Positions 1 to 9,285 of a DNA stretch of 64,000 bases are shown in pieces (position 1 is the stretch's first letter; the number at the start of each line of letters is the position of its first letter). Source of the stretch: Shewanella glacialimarina (GTDB lineage Bacteria; Pseudomonadota; Gammaproteobacteria; Enterobacterales; Shewanellaceae); the NCBI RefSeq assembly GCF_020511155.1, contig NZ_CP041216.1, forward strand, positions 496,001 to 560,000. The letters are read 5' to 3'. Under the pieces are notes generated by a model. The model had not been told where the DNA came from. It saw only the letters and a list, made by a program, of their open reading frames with translations, and did not search any database. The position numbers were made by a program, and so were the translations under genes.

Positions 1-366
1 CAGAAAGATCTGATAAAAACTTGAAGCATGAAAAATTTAAGCTAATCTGCAGTTATCAAATATAAATTGGATGATTTTAAAGCAAGAAAGTGTCGGTTTA
101 TGCTTGTGTAAAGTGAAATTTTTTAACGATGTATCATGATACATACATAAATCTTGTGCTTTTTTTAAGGTCATTACGCTATTGGTAAATTATTTTTGAA
201 TATTTTTACCAAAATTTGAAAATTAACTAAATTAGGCATTGATTCTCTGTATTATTCTGTTTAAATACCCACATTATTGAAGCTTAATAATATTGAGCCG
301 AGGTTATTAGTAGTTCATCGAGCATATCTTTTTGGTATATGTGTTGATTTAAGGGCGTTAGCATAT
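1..366. other. Intergenic region with a 16-bp palindrome
   Basis: No convincing gene is seen in this AT-rich stretch. It contains a perfect 16-bp palindrome at 129-144 (ATGTATCATGATACAT). This has the size and symmetry of a dimeric-repressor operator and lies about 220 bases upstream of the ATG at 367. The regulator is not identifiable from sequence alone. Confidence 0.4.
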
Positions 367-798
367 ATGTATAACACAGTAAAAAAACAATTATGGGTTG
401 GTGAGTTAAGAACGGCTAGAGGGAATACAATTGTTATTCACGACGGCCAATTACCTGAAGCATCCAAAGGGCGTATCTATTTATTTAATACAGTACGCAA
501 TGTCATCATTGAGTATGTAGAAGATATCGTTAAAGTAAATTTGCATGATCTTGATGAGGCACAAACTAAAGCTGCGTTGGCTGAGTTTGGTGATGCTTGG
601 CAAGTTGCTCGTGCTGAGTTTATGGCTAAACAGCAAACTCGCATTGATTTGTCTAAGGTGCCCGATACTGCGCCTCCCAAGAAAGCTAAGCCAGCACCTG
701 AGCCAGATGAGATTGCAGATGGTGACGATATTGATGTCTTTGATGACGCTGATGATTCAGATGATGATTTTGACATGGATGATGGTGTCGACGATTAA
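367..798 (+). CDS. Small acidic protein of unknown function
   Basis: About 143 residues from the ATG at 367, with a purine-rich stretch (AAGGG) just upstream. An in-frame TTG at 277 would add 30 residues but has no clear ribosome binding site. The N-terminal two thirds look folded (mixed hydrophobic and charged residues, with IEYVEDIVKVNL in the middle). The C-terminal ~35 residues are almost entirely Asp/Glu after a Pro/Lys-rich linker, giving a disordered polyanionic tail. No signal peptide or membrane segment is visible. It converges with lapD on a shared bidirectional terminator. I do not recognise a characterised family. An acidic tail could bind cations or a basic partner, but that is speculation. 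Confidence 0.75.
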   Translation: MYNTVKKQLWVGELRTARGNTIVIHDGQLPEASKGRIYLFNTVRNVIIEYVEDIVKVNLHDLDEAQTKAALAEFGDAWQVARAEFMAKQQTRIDLSKVPDTAPPKKAKPAPEPDEIADGDDIDVFDDADDSDDDFDMDDGVDD

Positions 799-840
799 GT
801 TGTTTGAGTCAAGTAGCTAATAAAGTTGAATAAGCCAATA

Positions 841-874
841 AAAAACCAGTAGCATGCATACTACTGGTTTTTTT
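841..874. terminator. Bidirectional rho-independent terminator
   Basis: Perfect 12-bp stem: arm AAAAACCAGTAG at 841-852, an 8-base loop, and arm CTACTGGTTTTT at 861-872. There is an A-run on one side and a T-run on the other, so it can stop both the acidic-protein gene (+) and the lapD end of the adhesin locus (-). Confidence 0.85.
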
Positions 875-900
875 GTGGGTGATAGATACCCTAATGATGA

Positions 901-2826
901 TTAGGTGAGTTTGATATCAATAGGCGGGGCTATGTAGCCTTGGTGTGCGTCTAAACGTAAGTCGTTAAAGCGGCTTAGCTGCTTATTCTCTTGAATTCCC
1001 GTCACAATAACTTGAATATCTAGTCCTTTTGCCACGTTAACCAACGCGCGACATAGCTCACTGTTGTGTTGATTCTCTTCGATAAAAGCAAAAGATTGAT
1101 CCAGTTTTACATAGCTGGGTCTTAGGTTTTGTAAATAGGCCATGGAGCCGAATTGACGACCGAAATGGTCAATACCGAAGTGGGCACCACAATCACGAAT
1201 AATATTGCACAAGTGTTCACATGAGCTTAAATCGCTATAGACACTTGCTTCAGGGATCTCAAAACAAATGCGTTCAGGCGTTTTATGATTTCTAAGGAAT
1301 TTCTTAATCCAAAGATGAAACTCATGATCGCCAATACTTTGATAAGTTAGGTTGATGGCCACAGGTTCAAAATTACGGTCAAATAAATGATGGCTATTAA
1401 CAGTTTCAATTAAGCAGCGATCTAACACGGTACCCAATGATAAAATTTCCACAAAAGGCATAAACTGACCTGCATGTAACACTTCATTATCTAATGTGAG
1501 TTGACAGTACAGTTCACGTTGACACACTTCATTGTTTTCATTTAATAATATGGGTTGCCAACGAAATTGAAATTGATTGTTATTGATTGCGTGGGTGAGC
1601 TTTTGTCGCCACTCATCACGGCTGAATAATTGCTGCTGCGTATTTTCATACCAATGAAAGATTTTATTATCTTTAATCGATTTTTGTAACGCATTATCAG
1701 CTTGAGCAAGTATGTCCGATACACTCATTTGATCTAAACGTTCAGCGATACCAATATTGAATTGCTCATTGGGTTTACAACCTGCTTTCGATATTTCTTT
1801 ATTGATTGTGCGGATCATGCCCTGTAAGTATTTACTAAGTTGTTCGTGTTCACTTTCTTCAATTAAGAAGGCGAATTCATATGCTGCTATGCGTGCAATA
1901 ACAGAAGGGCTAATTTCATCTAAATGTTGATGTAATTTATTGCCAAGTAACTTGATGGTTTCATCTCTTACTTGATAGCCATACTGGCTATGCACATCTT
2001 CAAGCCAGTCCATTTTAACTAAAAACAATGCCCCTGAATTAGGTTCACTGAGCCAACCATTAATCCGGCTTACCATGTATTGACGGTTAGGAAGGTTGGA
2101 AACTTGATCAACTAAGTTTTTCTTACGTAAAGCTGATACTTCTTCATCTAGAGAATTAAACACCTGTTTAAGTTGGCCCGACATACTGTTAAATGCTTGA
2201 ACCAATTCCTTTAACTCTGTTGTTTTAGGGGTTGGCATATCTGGGCCAAATTGACGATTAGCAATTTTTTTAGCGTGTTCTGATAACGAGTTCAATGGTT
2301 TTAAGATGATGCTTAAACCAACTCGAGCAAAGATAATGGCGATTAAGAATAAAACTGAAAATACTATGACTATATTGGTTATAATCCGCCACATCTCTTG
2401 GTAACCAAACCCTGGGTGAGCAGTAATTTCAATTTTAGCCAGCTGTAACCAACCAGATGTGATGATACTTTCTTTAGCAATAGGCTTAAAAATTTCAAGG
2501 TCAATAAACCATTGGGGTACATTTTGTACTCGAATGGCATTATTCCAAACTTGCTGTTTACCATCAACTAACCAGGTAAGCTTAATTTGTTGGTAATATC
2601 CACCTTCAAACAAGACATTGACTAAGGTCTCTGTTGCAGCATCATCACCTGCTTCTAAAGCTGGTACAAGCATCAGTCCTAATGAGTGACTGGCATTATT
2701 AAGGTCTGACTCCATTTGCTTTGCGAGAAAGCTCTGAGTCTCGTTAAATTGAACGTAAGCTAAGCTTGCTATCGTTAGCAAGAATAGTACGAAAAGTAAC
2801 GCATAAATCTGTCGAAACAGGGTCAT
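901..2826 (-). CDS. lapD: LapD/BpfD-type c-di-GMP receptor with degenerate GGDEF and EAL domains
   Basis: An inner-membrane switch that binds c-di-GMP in the cytoplasm and, in the bound state, sequesters the protease LapG in the periplasm. Visible order: N-terminal membrane helix (IYALLFVLFLLTIASLAYV), a periplasmic domain of ~130 residues, a second helix (IVIVFSVLFLIAIIFARVG), HAMP, a GGDEF-like domain and an EAL-like domain. Both enzyme motifs are degenerate. AYEFAF stands where GGDEF is expected, ELYCQ replaces the EAL motif, DHFG stands for DDFG and VTGIQ for AEGVE. It is therefore a receptor, not an enzyme. The start is taken at 2826 (MTLFRQIY), 7 bases after the lapG stop with GGAG upstream. 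An in-frame start at 2874 would overlap lapG and add a non-membrane leader. Last gene of the adhesin locus; called BpfD in Shewanella. Confidence 0.93.
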   Translation of the reverse strand: MTLFRQIYALLFVLFLLTIASLAYVQFNETQSFLAKQMESDLNNASHSLGLMLVPALEAGDDAATETLVNVLFEGGYYQQIKLTWLVDGKQQVWNNAIRVQNVPQWFIDLEIFKPIAKESIITSGWLQLAKIEITAHPGFGYQEMWRIITNIVIVFSVLFLIAIIFARVGLSIILKPLNSLSEHAKKIANRQFGPDMPTPKTTELKELVQAFNSMSGQLKQVFNSLDEEVSALRKKNLVDQVSNLPNRQYMVSRINGWLSEPNSGALFLVKMDWLEDVHSQYGYQVRDETIKLLGNKLHQHLDEISPSVIARIAAYEFAFLIEESEHEQLSKYLQGMIRTINKEISKAGCKPNEQFNIGIAERLDQMSVSDILAQADNALQKSIKDNKIFHWYENTQQQLFSRDEWRQKLTHAINNNQFQFRWQPILLNENNEVCQRELYCQLTLDNEVLHAGQFMPFVEILSLGTVLDRCLIETVNSHHLFDRNFEPVAINLTYQSIGDHEFHLWIKKFLRNHKTPERICFEIPEASVYSDLSSCEHLCNIIRDCGAHFGIDHFGRQFGSMAYLQNLRPSYVKLDQSFAFIEENQHNSELCRALVNVAKGLDIQVIVTGIQENKQLSRFNDLRLDAHQGYIAPPIDIKLT

Positions 2827-2833
2827 GTGGTCA

Positions 2834-3541
2834 CTACTCCATTTTAAGTTTGGGTTGACGTAAACGGTCAACACCTAAGCGATGTGTTAAATCATTCCAT
2901 TTTTCTAGTCGTGATGATGAGCCTGCTAACACCCCTCGACCTTTTTCTTTATTTAACCATAACTGCTTACCGTTAAAGCTATACACAGGTAGCAAATCGC
3001 GTCGCTGTGTGGCAAGTTTAATTTTCTTGTCTAAATTATCTAATACTAATGGTACCGAGCTAGGTGTTTCATAGTAGGCGAGTACCATATGGTATTGATT
3101 CACAGAGGTCGCTTTTACCATGGTGATACGCAGTTTATCCTCTGATACACCTAATTGGAGTAAGGTAAAGTATTTGGCAATAGAGAAGTCTTCACAATCG
3201 CCGCCATTTACACCGATAAACTCCATTGGTGTGGCCCAATAGTTAGAGTCACCCCAAAGTACTTTATCATCAACAAATCTGAATAAATTGAAAAATTGAT
3301 TCACTTTCTCTAGTTGTTGTTTTTCCGGTAAAGCTTGTGCTTCGTCAACTACTTTAAACCAGGCTTTGGCCCTTAAGCCTGCGCGTTGGCCATAATTCTG
3401 GCTAAGAGTCGAAATAATTTTGTCAGCATTTAGCGTTTGCGTAGGCGCCGCAAAAAGTGTCGAAATAGACAAAAGGGCTGCCACAATTAAAACGTGACAG
3501 CCTCTCTTTGTTGTGGACCTATTGCATCTCGATAGAGTCAA
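2834..3541 (-). CDS. lapG: LapG/BpfG periplasmic cysteine protease (bacterial transglutaminase-like)
   Basis: Calcium-dependent protease that clips the N-terminal retention module of the adhesin and so releases it from the cell surface. The 235-residue protein has an N-terminal hydrophobic signal (HVLIVAALLSISTLFAA). The transglutaminase-like triad is visible: Cys116 in GGDCEDFS, His151 in YHMVLAYY and Asp168 in VLDNL. The length is normal for the family. It lies 40 bases after the OmpA-like gene and 7 bases before lapD, in the usual lapG-lapD order. The substrate site is probably the TAAG motif at residues 105-108 of the adhesin in this window. Confidence 0.95.
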   Translation of the reverse strand: MTLSRCNRSTTKRGCHVLIVAALLSISTLFAAPTQTLNADKIISTLSQNYGQRAGLRAKAWFKVVDEAQALPEKQQLEKVNQFFNLFRFVDDKVLWGDSNYWATPMEFIGVNGGDCEDFSIAKYFTLLQLGVSEDKLRITMVKATSVNQYHMVLAYYETPSSVPLVLDNLDKKIKLATQRRDLLPVYSFNGKQLWLNKEKGRGVLAGSSSRLEKWNDLTHRLGVDRLRQPKLKME

Positions 3542-3581
3542 ACGCTGCTAGCCCTTCTGTGTATTACAACTTTGTTTATCG

Positions 3582-4187
3582 TTATTCTGTTTGTTGATCA
3601 ACAGTGTAAATATGCCATTTCAAATTTGGAATAGTCTCTTCACTTTGAACTTCAGCGATAACGCGACGATTCACTTTTTCAGCTTCAGCTGTGCCACTAG
3701 TGTCTATAAGGCGATCAAAGCTATAACCTATAGATGTTAGGCGTGACGCTTCAATACCAAATGTATCTTGGAGTATTGTGGTAACGGCTTTAGCTCTGTT
3801 TTGTGATAAAGCTAAGTTCAGCTCATAGCTGCCACGATTACTACAATGTCCTTCAATGGTCACAACCGTTGAAGGATAAAGTGTCATCAGACTCGCAACC
3901 TTTTCTATTTGTGAGTAATACTGTGGATCGATATAATCAGAGTTGTTTTCAAATAAAATTTCCAGTTCTTGGCGTTCGTTAATCTTTTTAACTGTGCCGC
4001 AACCATAATTATCAACTTCAGATCCGATGATTGTGCCCATGCAGCGTTCTCTTGCTGCAATAACACCATCACGATCTTGATCGTTTAGATCAAATTGCTG
4101 TTTAGTGGGTTGGTCCATAGAAATAGTATCATTCATAGAACAAGCACTGGTTAAGCTGACCATTAATAATAAAATGAAGTAGCGCAT
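3582..4187 (-). CDS. OmpA-family outer-membrane lipoprotein of the adhesin export locus
   Basis: 201 residues. A lipoprotein signal with lipobox LTSAC predicts acylation at Cys16. The C-terminal ~110 residues form an OmpA-like peptidoglycan-binding domain (EGHCSNRGSYELNLALSQNRAKAV, with a later NRRV). Its ATG overlaps the aggA stop (TAATG), so the two are translationally coupled. An OmpA-like gene at this place is a regular member of Shewanella bpf loci. A role in anchoring the export channel or adhesin to peptidoglycan is inferred. Confidence 0.88.
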   Translation of the reverse strand: MRYFILLLMVSLTSACSMNDTISMDQPTKQQFDLNDQDRDGVIAARERCMGTIIGSEVDNYGCGTVKKINERQELEILFENNSDYIDPQYYSQIEKVASLMTLYPSTVVTIEGHCSNRGSYELNLALSQNRAKAVTTILQDTFGIEASRLTSIGYSFDRLIDTSGTAEAEKVNRRVIAEVQSEETIPNLKWHIYTVDQQTE

Positions 4188-5599
4188 TAGTTTGCTCCTC
4201 CTTCGTAATTACGTTCACCAGACCATACATCAGGGCGAGTTACTCGTAATGATTCTAATAACCTACCGGTCGAGTTTAATACACGATATTGAGCAATAAT
4301 TTCATCATATTCAGTTTGTAAATAATCTTTACGCGCTTCAAATAGCTCGTTTTCGGTGTCGAGTAAATCGAGTAAGGTACGCTGACCTAGGTTAAACTGC
4401 TGCTCGTAAGCAACTTGAGTTTGTTTTGAGGCAACAACATGTTCACGAATGTACATTTTTTGTGGCGATAACATTTCAAAGGCGTTCCATGCAAGCGAAG
4501 CGCCTTCAACGACTTGGCGGTTTGCGCGTTGTTGAATTTCTTTTGCTTCGCTGATTTTGTAGGCAGATTCTCTATCACGGGCGATATCTTTACCGCCAGC
4601 AAATAGGTTGTAACGCATTCTTACCATGCCGACTAAGTCATTGCTGTAACCATTGACATTTTGATTGGCAATTTGGCTGTAGCCGTCTTCGCCGTCTACA
4701 TCATTGTTCCAGTTACCACTCAGTTCAAGATTGAATTTAGGGTAATAATTCGACTTAACCGAGCTGCGTTCCTGTTTAGCTGCATTAATGTCATTTTCTG
4801 AAGATTTCAGAATAGGGTGGCTAGAAGAAGCCAGTTTAATGCTTTCAGATAAACTTTTTGGCAGCATGTCGGCATCTGGTACAGGTAAAATTAAATCATC
4901 CGGGGCGACTTCCACAATACGCATATATTGTGCCCTGGCGTCATGAAGATTATTTTTAGCCGAAATCACATTGGCGTTTGCGCGAGCTAAACGGCCGGTG
5001 ATTTGTGATAAATCTGCTATTGACCCTAAGCCAGAGTCTGTTCGCTGCTTAATCTGATCATATATTTCTTCGTGGCTTTCTAAGTTTCTCTGTGCGAGAG
5101 TCAGTACCTGTTCAGCACGGATAAAGTATAAATACACTTTAGTGACATCTAATGCCATATCTTCAGCAGCAGCAAATAATGCCCATTGCTCAGCACTGGC
5201 TTCAAACGAGTAGCGATCGACTTCGCTACTGGTATAAAAACCATCAAATAACATTTGTTTAATACTAAAACCTGCTTCACCACGCTCAAGTTCCATCACC
5301 CCTTCATCTAAATTATCATTTAGAGGTTGTATTTTTCGACGTGATGATGGGCTATCAGTTTGCTCCCAACCATAGCCTGCCGTAATATCGACCGTTGGCA
5401 TATATCCTGATTTAGCCTGGTTAACCTGTTCTTCTCGCGCTTTAAAACGGTTGAATACAATACGCAGTTCTGGGTTAGTATCTAATGTATGTGCAACTGC
5501 TTGTTCTAGTGTTTGGCTAGACGCTACTGGTGACATTAATACCGACATGGCCAATGCAAGCGCACTAAACCTTAGTTGTCGATTTGTTGTATTGATCAT
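4187..5599 (-). CDS. aggA: TolC-family outer-membrane channel for type I secretion (AggA/LapE-like)
   Basis: 470 residues with a cleavable signal (FSALALAMSVLMSPVASSQ) and the two long coiled-coil repeats of outer-membrane efflux proteins. The N-terminal half opens with TLEQAVAHTLDTNPELR. It would be the outer-membrane exit duct of the LapB-LapC exporter, and the adhesin would remain plugged in it by its N-terminal retention module. It follows lapC by 23 bases and overlaps the OmpA-like gene by one base. The name AggA is used for the Shewanella orthologue linked to aggregation and biofilm formation. Confidence 0.93.
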   Translation of the reverse strand: MINTTNRQLRFSALALAMSVLMSPVASSQTLEQAVAHTLDTNPELRIVFNRFKAREEQVNQAKSGYMPTVDITAGYGWEQTDSPSSRRKIQPLNDNLDEGVMELERGEAGFSIKQMLFDGFYTSSEVDRYSFEASAEQWALFAAAEDMALDVTKVYLYFIRAEQVLTLAQRNLESHEEIYDQIKQRTDSGLGSIADLSQITGRLARANANVISAKNNLHDARAQYMRIVEVAPDDLILPVPDADMLPKSLSESIKLASSSHPILKSSENDINAAKQERSSVKSNYYPKFNLELSGNWNNDVDGEDGYSQIANQNVNGYSNDLVGMVRMRYNLFAGGKDIARDRESAYKISEAKEIQQRANRQVVEGASLAWNAFEMLSPQKMYIREHVVASKQTQVAYEQQFNLGQRTLLDLLDTENELFEARKDYLQTEYDEIIAQYRVLNSTGRLLESLRVTRPDVWSGERNYEGGAN

Positions 5600-5622
5600 T
5601 TGTAAAAAACCCTCCCGGTTCT

Positions 5623-7005
5623 TTAGCGCTCTCTCAGCGCAGTATCTTTTGCTCTTAAAATTGGATTTAATATGTACTCAAGTATGGATCTTTTTCCCGT
5701 AATAACGTCCACCGAGGTGAGCATACCGGGAATAATTGGCATCTGTGTGCCATCGTCTTTCATTAAATTCGATTCTTCAGTTCTTACTTTTATTGTATAA
5801 AAACTGTTGCCTTCTTCATCTTGCGACGTGTCAGCACTGATATGTTCAACAGTGCCTTTTAAGCCGCCATAGCGGGTGAAATCATAGGCTGTGACTTTAA
5901 TAATCGCAGGTAAGCCTGGATGTAAAAATGCGATGTCTTTTGGGGTAATTTTAGTTTCAATTAATAAGCGATCTTCCGATGGCACAATTTCAATTATTTC
6001 TTGCCCTGGCTGAACCACACCACCCAATGTATTAATATGAATTGATTTTATCGTACCTGCAACTGGTGAGGTTATAACCGCTTTACTGACTTTATCAAAC
6101 GCGCCAATTTGTGCCTGGTTCATTCTTGATAGCTTGGTTTGCATCTCATTGAGTTGAGCACGTAAATCTGCTGCATAAATGAATACTGCTTCGCGGCGTT
6201 TTAAAATGGCTTCGTCCATCGAAGATTTCACTTTGGGGCGTAATAATCGTACAGATTGAAGTTCACCCTGGATATCGTTAACGACACGTTCTAATTTTAA
6301 CAGCTCAACTTCAGGAACAATACCTTTTCGTGCTAATGGTTTAGTGAGCTCTAGTTCTCTAGAAATGAGTTGATAGCTTGTGGTTAAAGTCGATATTTTA
6401 GACGATAGTTCTTCCGTTTCTTGCTGACGTTGTTGTATTTGGCGGACTAATATCTCAAGTTGGTTACTGAGGTTATCTAAACGACCTGAATACTCTTCCT
6501 GTTGACGTTTAACCAATGCTGGTTCTTGTTCAATGAGTTCTGCTGGAAAGATTAAAGACTGTTTGGTTATTTTAACCTGTTGGCGCCAGTCTGCAGACAT
6601 ATCTGAAATAACAATACTGTCTAACTCTGCTCGCATACGGATAACATTGGTTTGTAGTCCGTATACTTCTTGCTCCTGTTGAGCAAAGTCAGAGCGGAAG
6701 CGAGTATCATCGATACGTGCTAATGGCTGATCTTTCTCGACGAGCATGCCTTCCTGGACAAAGACTTCTTGTAAAATACCACCGTCTAAACTTTGGATAA
6801 GTTGAACTTGAGAAGATGGGATGACTTTACCCATTCCGGTAGTCACTTGATCTAGTTCAGAAAAATATGACCATATGAAAAAGCACAACATCATGGCTGC
6901 CATAGACCAAATAATCAATCGATGACCCGATGGGGCATCGGTCATCATGGCGCCGTAAACATCATCGACCATTTCTAAGTCTGCAGTGGTTAAGTGTTTA
7001 CTCAT
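5623..7005 (-). CDS. lapC: HlyD-family membrane fusion protein of the adhesin exporter (LapC-like)
   Basis: 460 residues with one N-terminal membrane helix (LIIWSMAAMMLCFFIWSYF). A biotinyl-lipoyl-like half follows (GKVIPSSQVQLIQSLDGGILQEVFV), then a long periplasmic coiled coil (about residues 130-300), the second lipoyl half (VAGTIKSIHINTLGGVVQPG) and the HlyD beta-barrel region. It bridges LapB and AggA across the periplasm. The start codon overlaps the lapB stop by 4 bases. Confidence 0.94.
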   Translation of the reverse strand: MSKHLTTADLEMVDDVYGAMMTDAPSGHRLIIWSMAAMMLCFFIWSYFSELDQVTTGMGKVIPSSQVQLIQSLDGGILQEVFVQEGMLVEKDQPLARIDDTRFRSDFAQQEQEVYGLQTNVIRMRAELDSIVISDMSADWRQQVKITKQSLIFPAELIEQEPALVKRQQEEYSGRLDNLSNQLEILVRQIQQRQQETEELSSKISTLTTSYQLISRELELTKPLARKGIVPEVELLKLERVVNDIQGELQSVRLLRPKVKSSMDEAILKRREAVFIYAADLRAQLNEMQTKLSRMNQAQIGAFDKVSKAVITSPVAGTIKSIHINTLGGVVQPGQEIIEIVPSEDRLLIETKITPKDIAFLHPGLPAIIKVTAYDFTRYGGLKGTVEHISADTSQDEEGNSFYTIKVRTEESNLMKDDGTQMPIIPGMLTSVDVITGKRSILEYILNPILRAKDTALRER

Positions 7006-9179
7006 GTATTTTGGCCTCCTGCAAGCAAGCCATTGTTAAGCTTTTCTAGTACTTCTTTCTTTGGACCATCAGCAATGATGTGGCCACGATCTAAGATGAC
7101 AATGCGATCGACTAGGTTAAGTAAATGCATTTTATGGGTAATAAGCAGTAAAGTTCGATTTTTACTGACCTGTGCCATTGAATTGACAAATTGTTTCTCT
7201 GCACGCGCATCTAAGCTGGCTGTCGGTTCATCCATTAGCAAGATTGGAGGGTCATTTAGCGTTGCTCTAGCTAAAGCCACGCTTTGACGTTGTCCTCTGC
7301 TTAATGATAATCCACCTTCACCCACTTGCTGATCAAGGCCTTCAGACTCTAAGTGAGTAAACAGACTTACACCTGACAATTGTACCGCCCTAATAAGTTG
7401 ATGTTCACTCACTTGGCGTGTACCAAATAGAATATTGTCTCTAATGCTGCCATGAAAAAGGGTGACATCTTGAGGTAAGTAACCAAAGTTACGGCGTAAA
7501 TCACTGGGATGTATTTGACCGGCATCGATACCATCATATCGAAGGCTACCGTTGGTTGGCTTATACAGACCCAGTAACAATTTAGCTAAGGTACTTTTAC
7601 CCGATCCGTTTCGGCCAATAATAGCCACTTTTTCGCCGGGTTCGATGTTGATCGACATAGGATACAGGATTGGCTTTTCTGCTGCAGGGAAAGTAAAGCT
7701 AACGTTATCAGCGGTTATTCTGCCATTGATACGTTCTTTACTAACGAGTTGACCTTTGTTTTCAAATTCGTCTTCTTGATCCATTATTTGGTTAAGTTGA
7801 CGTAATGAACTCATGGTGTAATTCCCCCTAGTTATCAAGGAGGCTAATTGTGCCATGGGGGTGACAGCTCGGCTTGATAGCATAACTGCGGCAATAATGC
7901 CGCCCATAGAGAGTTCGTTGTCAGCTAAGCGATATACCCCGAAAATAACCACGCAAATTACGCTAAATTGCACAGAGAAATTGGCAAAGTTGGCTAAATA
8001 ATTAGCCAGTTTTTTAGTTTTTAATTCCCAGTTGGCAGTATGGCCAATCATTTGTTGCCAACTCTTTTGAACAATACCTTCAGCGCCATTGGCTTTAATC
8101 GATTCGATTGCAGTTAAGCTCTCGACTAAATGTCCATGCTTTAAACTGGCAAAACGGTTACTTTCTTCAATTGCAGCTTTAAGTTTAGGCTGTACATATA
8201 AGGTGACAGTAATAATCAGCAAGCTGGCTATAACTGGGATTACTGCCAAATCGCCTGCAACGATATAAATAATAATGACAAACAGGATTGCAAATGGTAG
8301 ATCAACTAGTGAGGTGATGGTTGCAGAGGCTAAAAACTCTCGAATACTTTCAAATTCACCTAGCTGGCGTGCCATACCGCCAACACTAGGAGAACGCAGA
8401 GATAATGGTATGCCAATAACTTTAGCAAAAAGTTTAGAGGAGACAATGATGTCAACTTTTTTTCCAGCTATATCAATTAAGTAACTTCTTAGTTGTCGCA
8501 TGATGAAGTCAAAAACATAAGCAATACCCGCACCAATAGCAAGTACCCACAGTGACTCAAAAGCAAGATTTGGAACAACTTTATCATAAACATTCATGAT
8601 AAATAATGGTGACACTAAGGCAAATAAATTGACCAGTACCGACGCAATTAACGCATCTCGATAAATTGGAGCTGAGTCAACAATACTTTGTTTTAACCAA
8701 TGCACGCTACTGTCATGAATGTGAACATCAACAGCAGCATCACCACGGTAATGTTGTTTTACTAAAAACAGATAACCAACAAAGAGGGTTTCTAACTCCT
8801 CTAAGGTAAGCGTTTCTTCCCCACCCGTTTCAGGAAGTTGGATAACAGCCTTGTCTTGTTCAATATTGATTTCACGTAAAATACAGGCTTTCTTATCTTT
8901 GAGTAATAGTATACAAGGTAATAAAATTGGTGTTATTTGATTAAGATCTTTTCGTGAAAGCTTTGCTGATAGGCCTGCGCGTCCAGCCGCCTGTGGCAGC
9001 AAGTCAGGGGTTAGCACTGCACCGGTTAACGGAAGTCCTGCCGCAAGTGATTCACTTGAACATGGGCTGCCGAAATGCTCGGTTAATAAGACAAGGCAAT
9101 CAAGAAGTGGATCGACTGTCACTCTTTGTGAGGCCGAAATGGTCCACTGTTCCTGAATCTTGGAAGCAGTTGCTGGCAC
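7002..9179 (-). CDS. lapB: Type I secretion ABC transporter with a peptidase-dead C39-like domain (LapB)
   Basis: 725 residues. Residues ~20-145 form a C39-like domain. By my alignment of VDPLLDCL to the active C39 motif, the catalytic Cys position is Pro24, so it should dock substrate rather than cut it, as is known for RTX/adhesin exporters. A six-helix membrane domain (~165-460) and a nucleotide-binding domain follow: Walker A GRNGSGKST near 520, signature LSRGQRQ near 624 and Walker B ILLMDEP near 640. The start is GTG with AAGGA upstream. It lies 107 bases after the adhesin gene, with a strong hairpin between them, and drives export of that adhesin. Confidence 0.95.
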   Translation of the reverse strand: MPATASKIQEQWTISASQRVTVDPLLDCLVLLTEHFGSPCSSESLAAGLPLTGAVLTPDLLPQAAGRAGLSAKLSRKDLNQITPILLPCILLLKDKKACILREINIEQDKAVIQLPETGGEETLTLEELETLFVGYLFLVKQHYRGDAAVDVHIHDSSVHWLKQSIVDSAPIYRDALIASVLVNLFALVSPLFIMNVYDKVVPNLAFESLWVLAIGAGIAYVFDFIMRQLRSYLIDIAGKKVDIIVSSKLFAKVIGIPLSLRSPSVGGMARQLGEFESIREFLASATITSLVDLPFAILFVIIIYIVAGDLAVIPVIASLLIITVTLYVQPKLKAAIEESNRFASLKHGHLVESLTAIESIKANGAEGIVQKSWQQMIGHTANWELKTKKLANYLANFANFSVQFSVICVVIFGVYRLADNELSMGGIIAAVMLSSRAVTPMAQLASLITRGNYTMSSLRQLNQIMDQEDEFENKGQLVSKERINGRITADNVSFTFPAAEKPILYPMSINIEPGEKVAIIGRNGSGKSTLAKLLLGLYKPTNGSLRYDGIDAGQIHPSDLRRNFGYLPQDVTLFHGSIRDNILFGTRQVSEHQLIRAVQLSGVSLFTHLESEGLDQQVGEGGLSLSRGQRQSVALARATLNDPPILLMDEPTASLDARAEKQFVNSMAQVSKNRTLLLITHKMHLLNLVDRIVILDRGHIIADGPKKEVLEKLNNGLLAGGQNT

Positions 9180-9248
9180 TGTGGTGATATCCTTATTATT
9201 CTTTTATGTACTTATTATTCTTATTGATGCTATGAACATCTTTTAGCG

Positions 9249-9277
9249 CCCCCATATTACTATGGGGGGATTTTTTT
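9249..9277 (+). terminator. Terminator-like hairpin between adhesin and lapB, oriented against their transcription
   Basis: Stem CCCCCATA (9249-9256) / TATGGGGG (9261-9268), loop TTAC, then seven T at 9271-9277 on the plus strand. This is a good intrinsic terminator for plus-strand transcripts, but both neighbours are on the minus strand. Read in their direction the hairpin has an A-run before it and no U-run after it. It may instead slow, process or stabilise the adhesin-lapB transcript, or stop antisense transcription into the adhesin gene. Confidence 0.6.
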
Positions 9278-9285
9278 GCCTAAAA

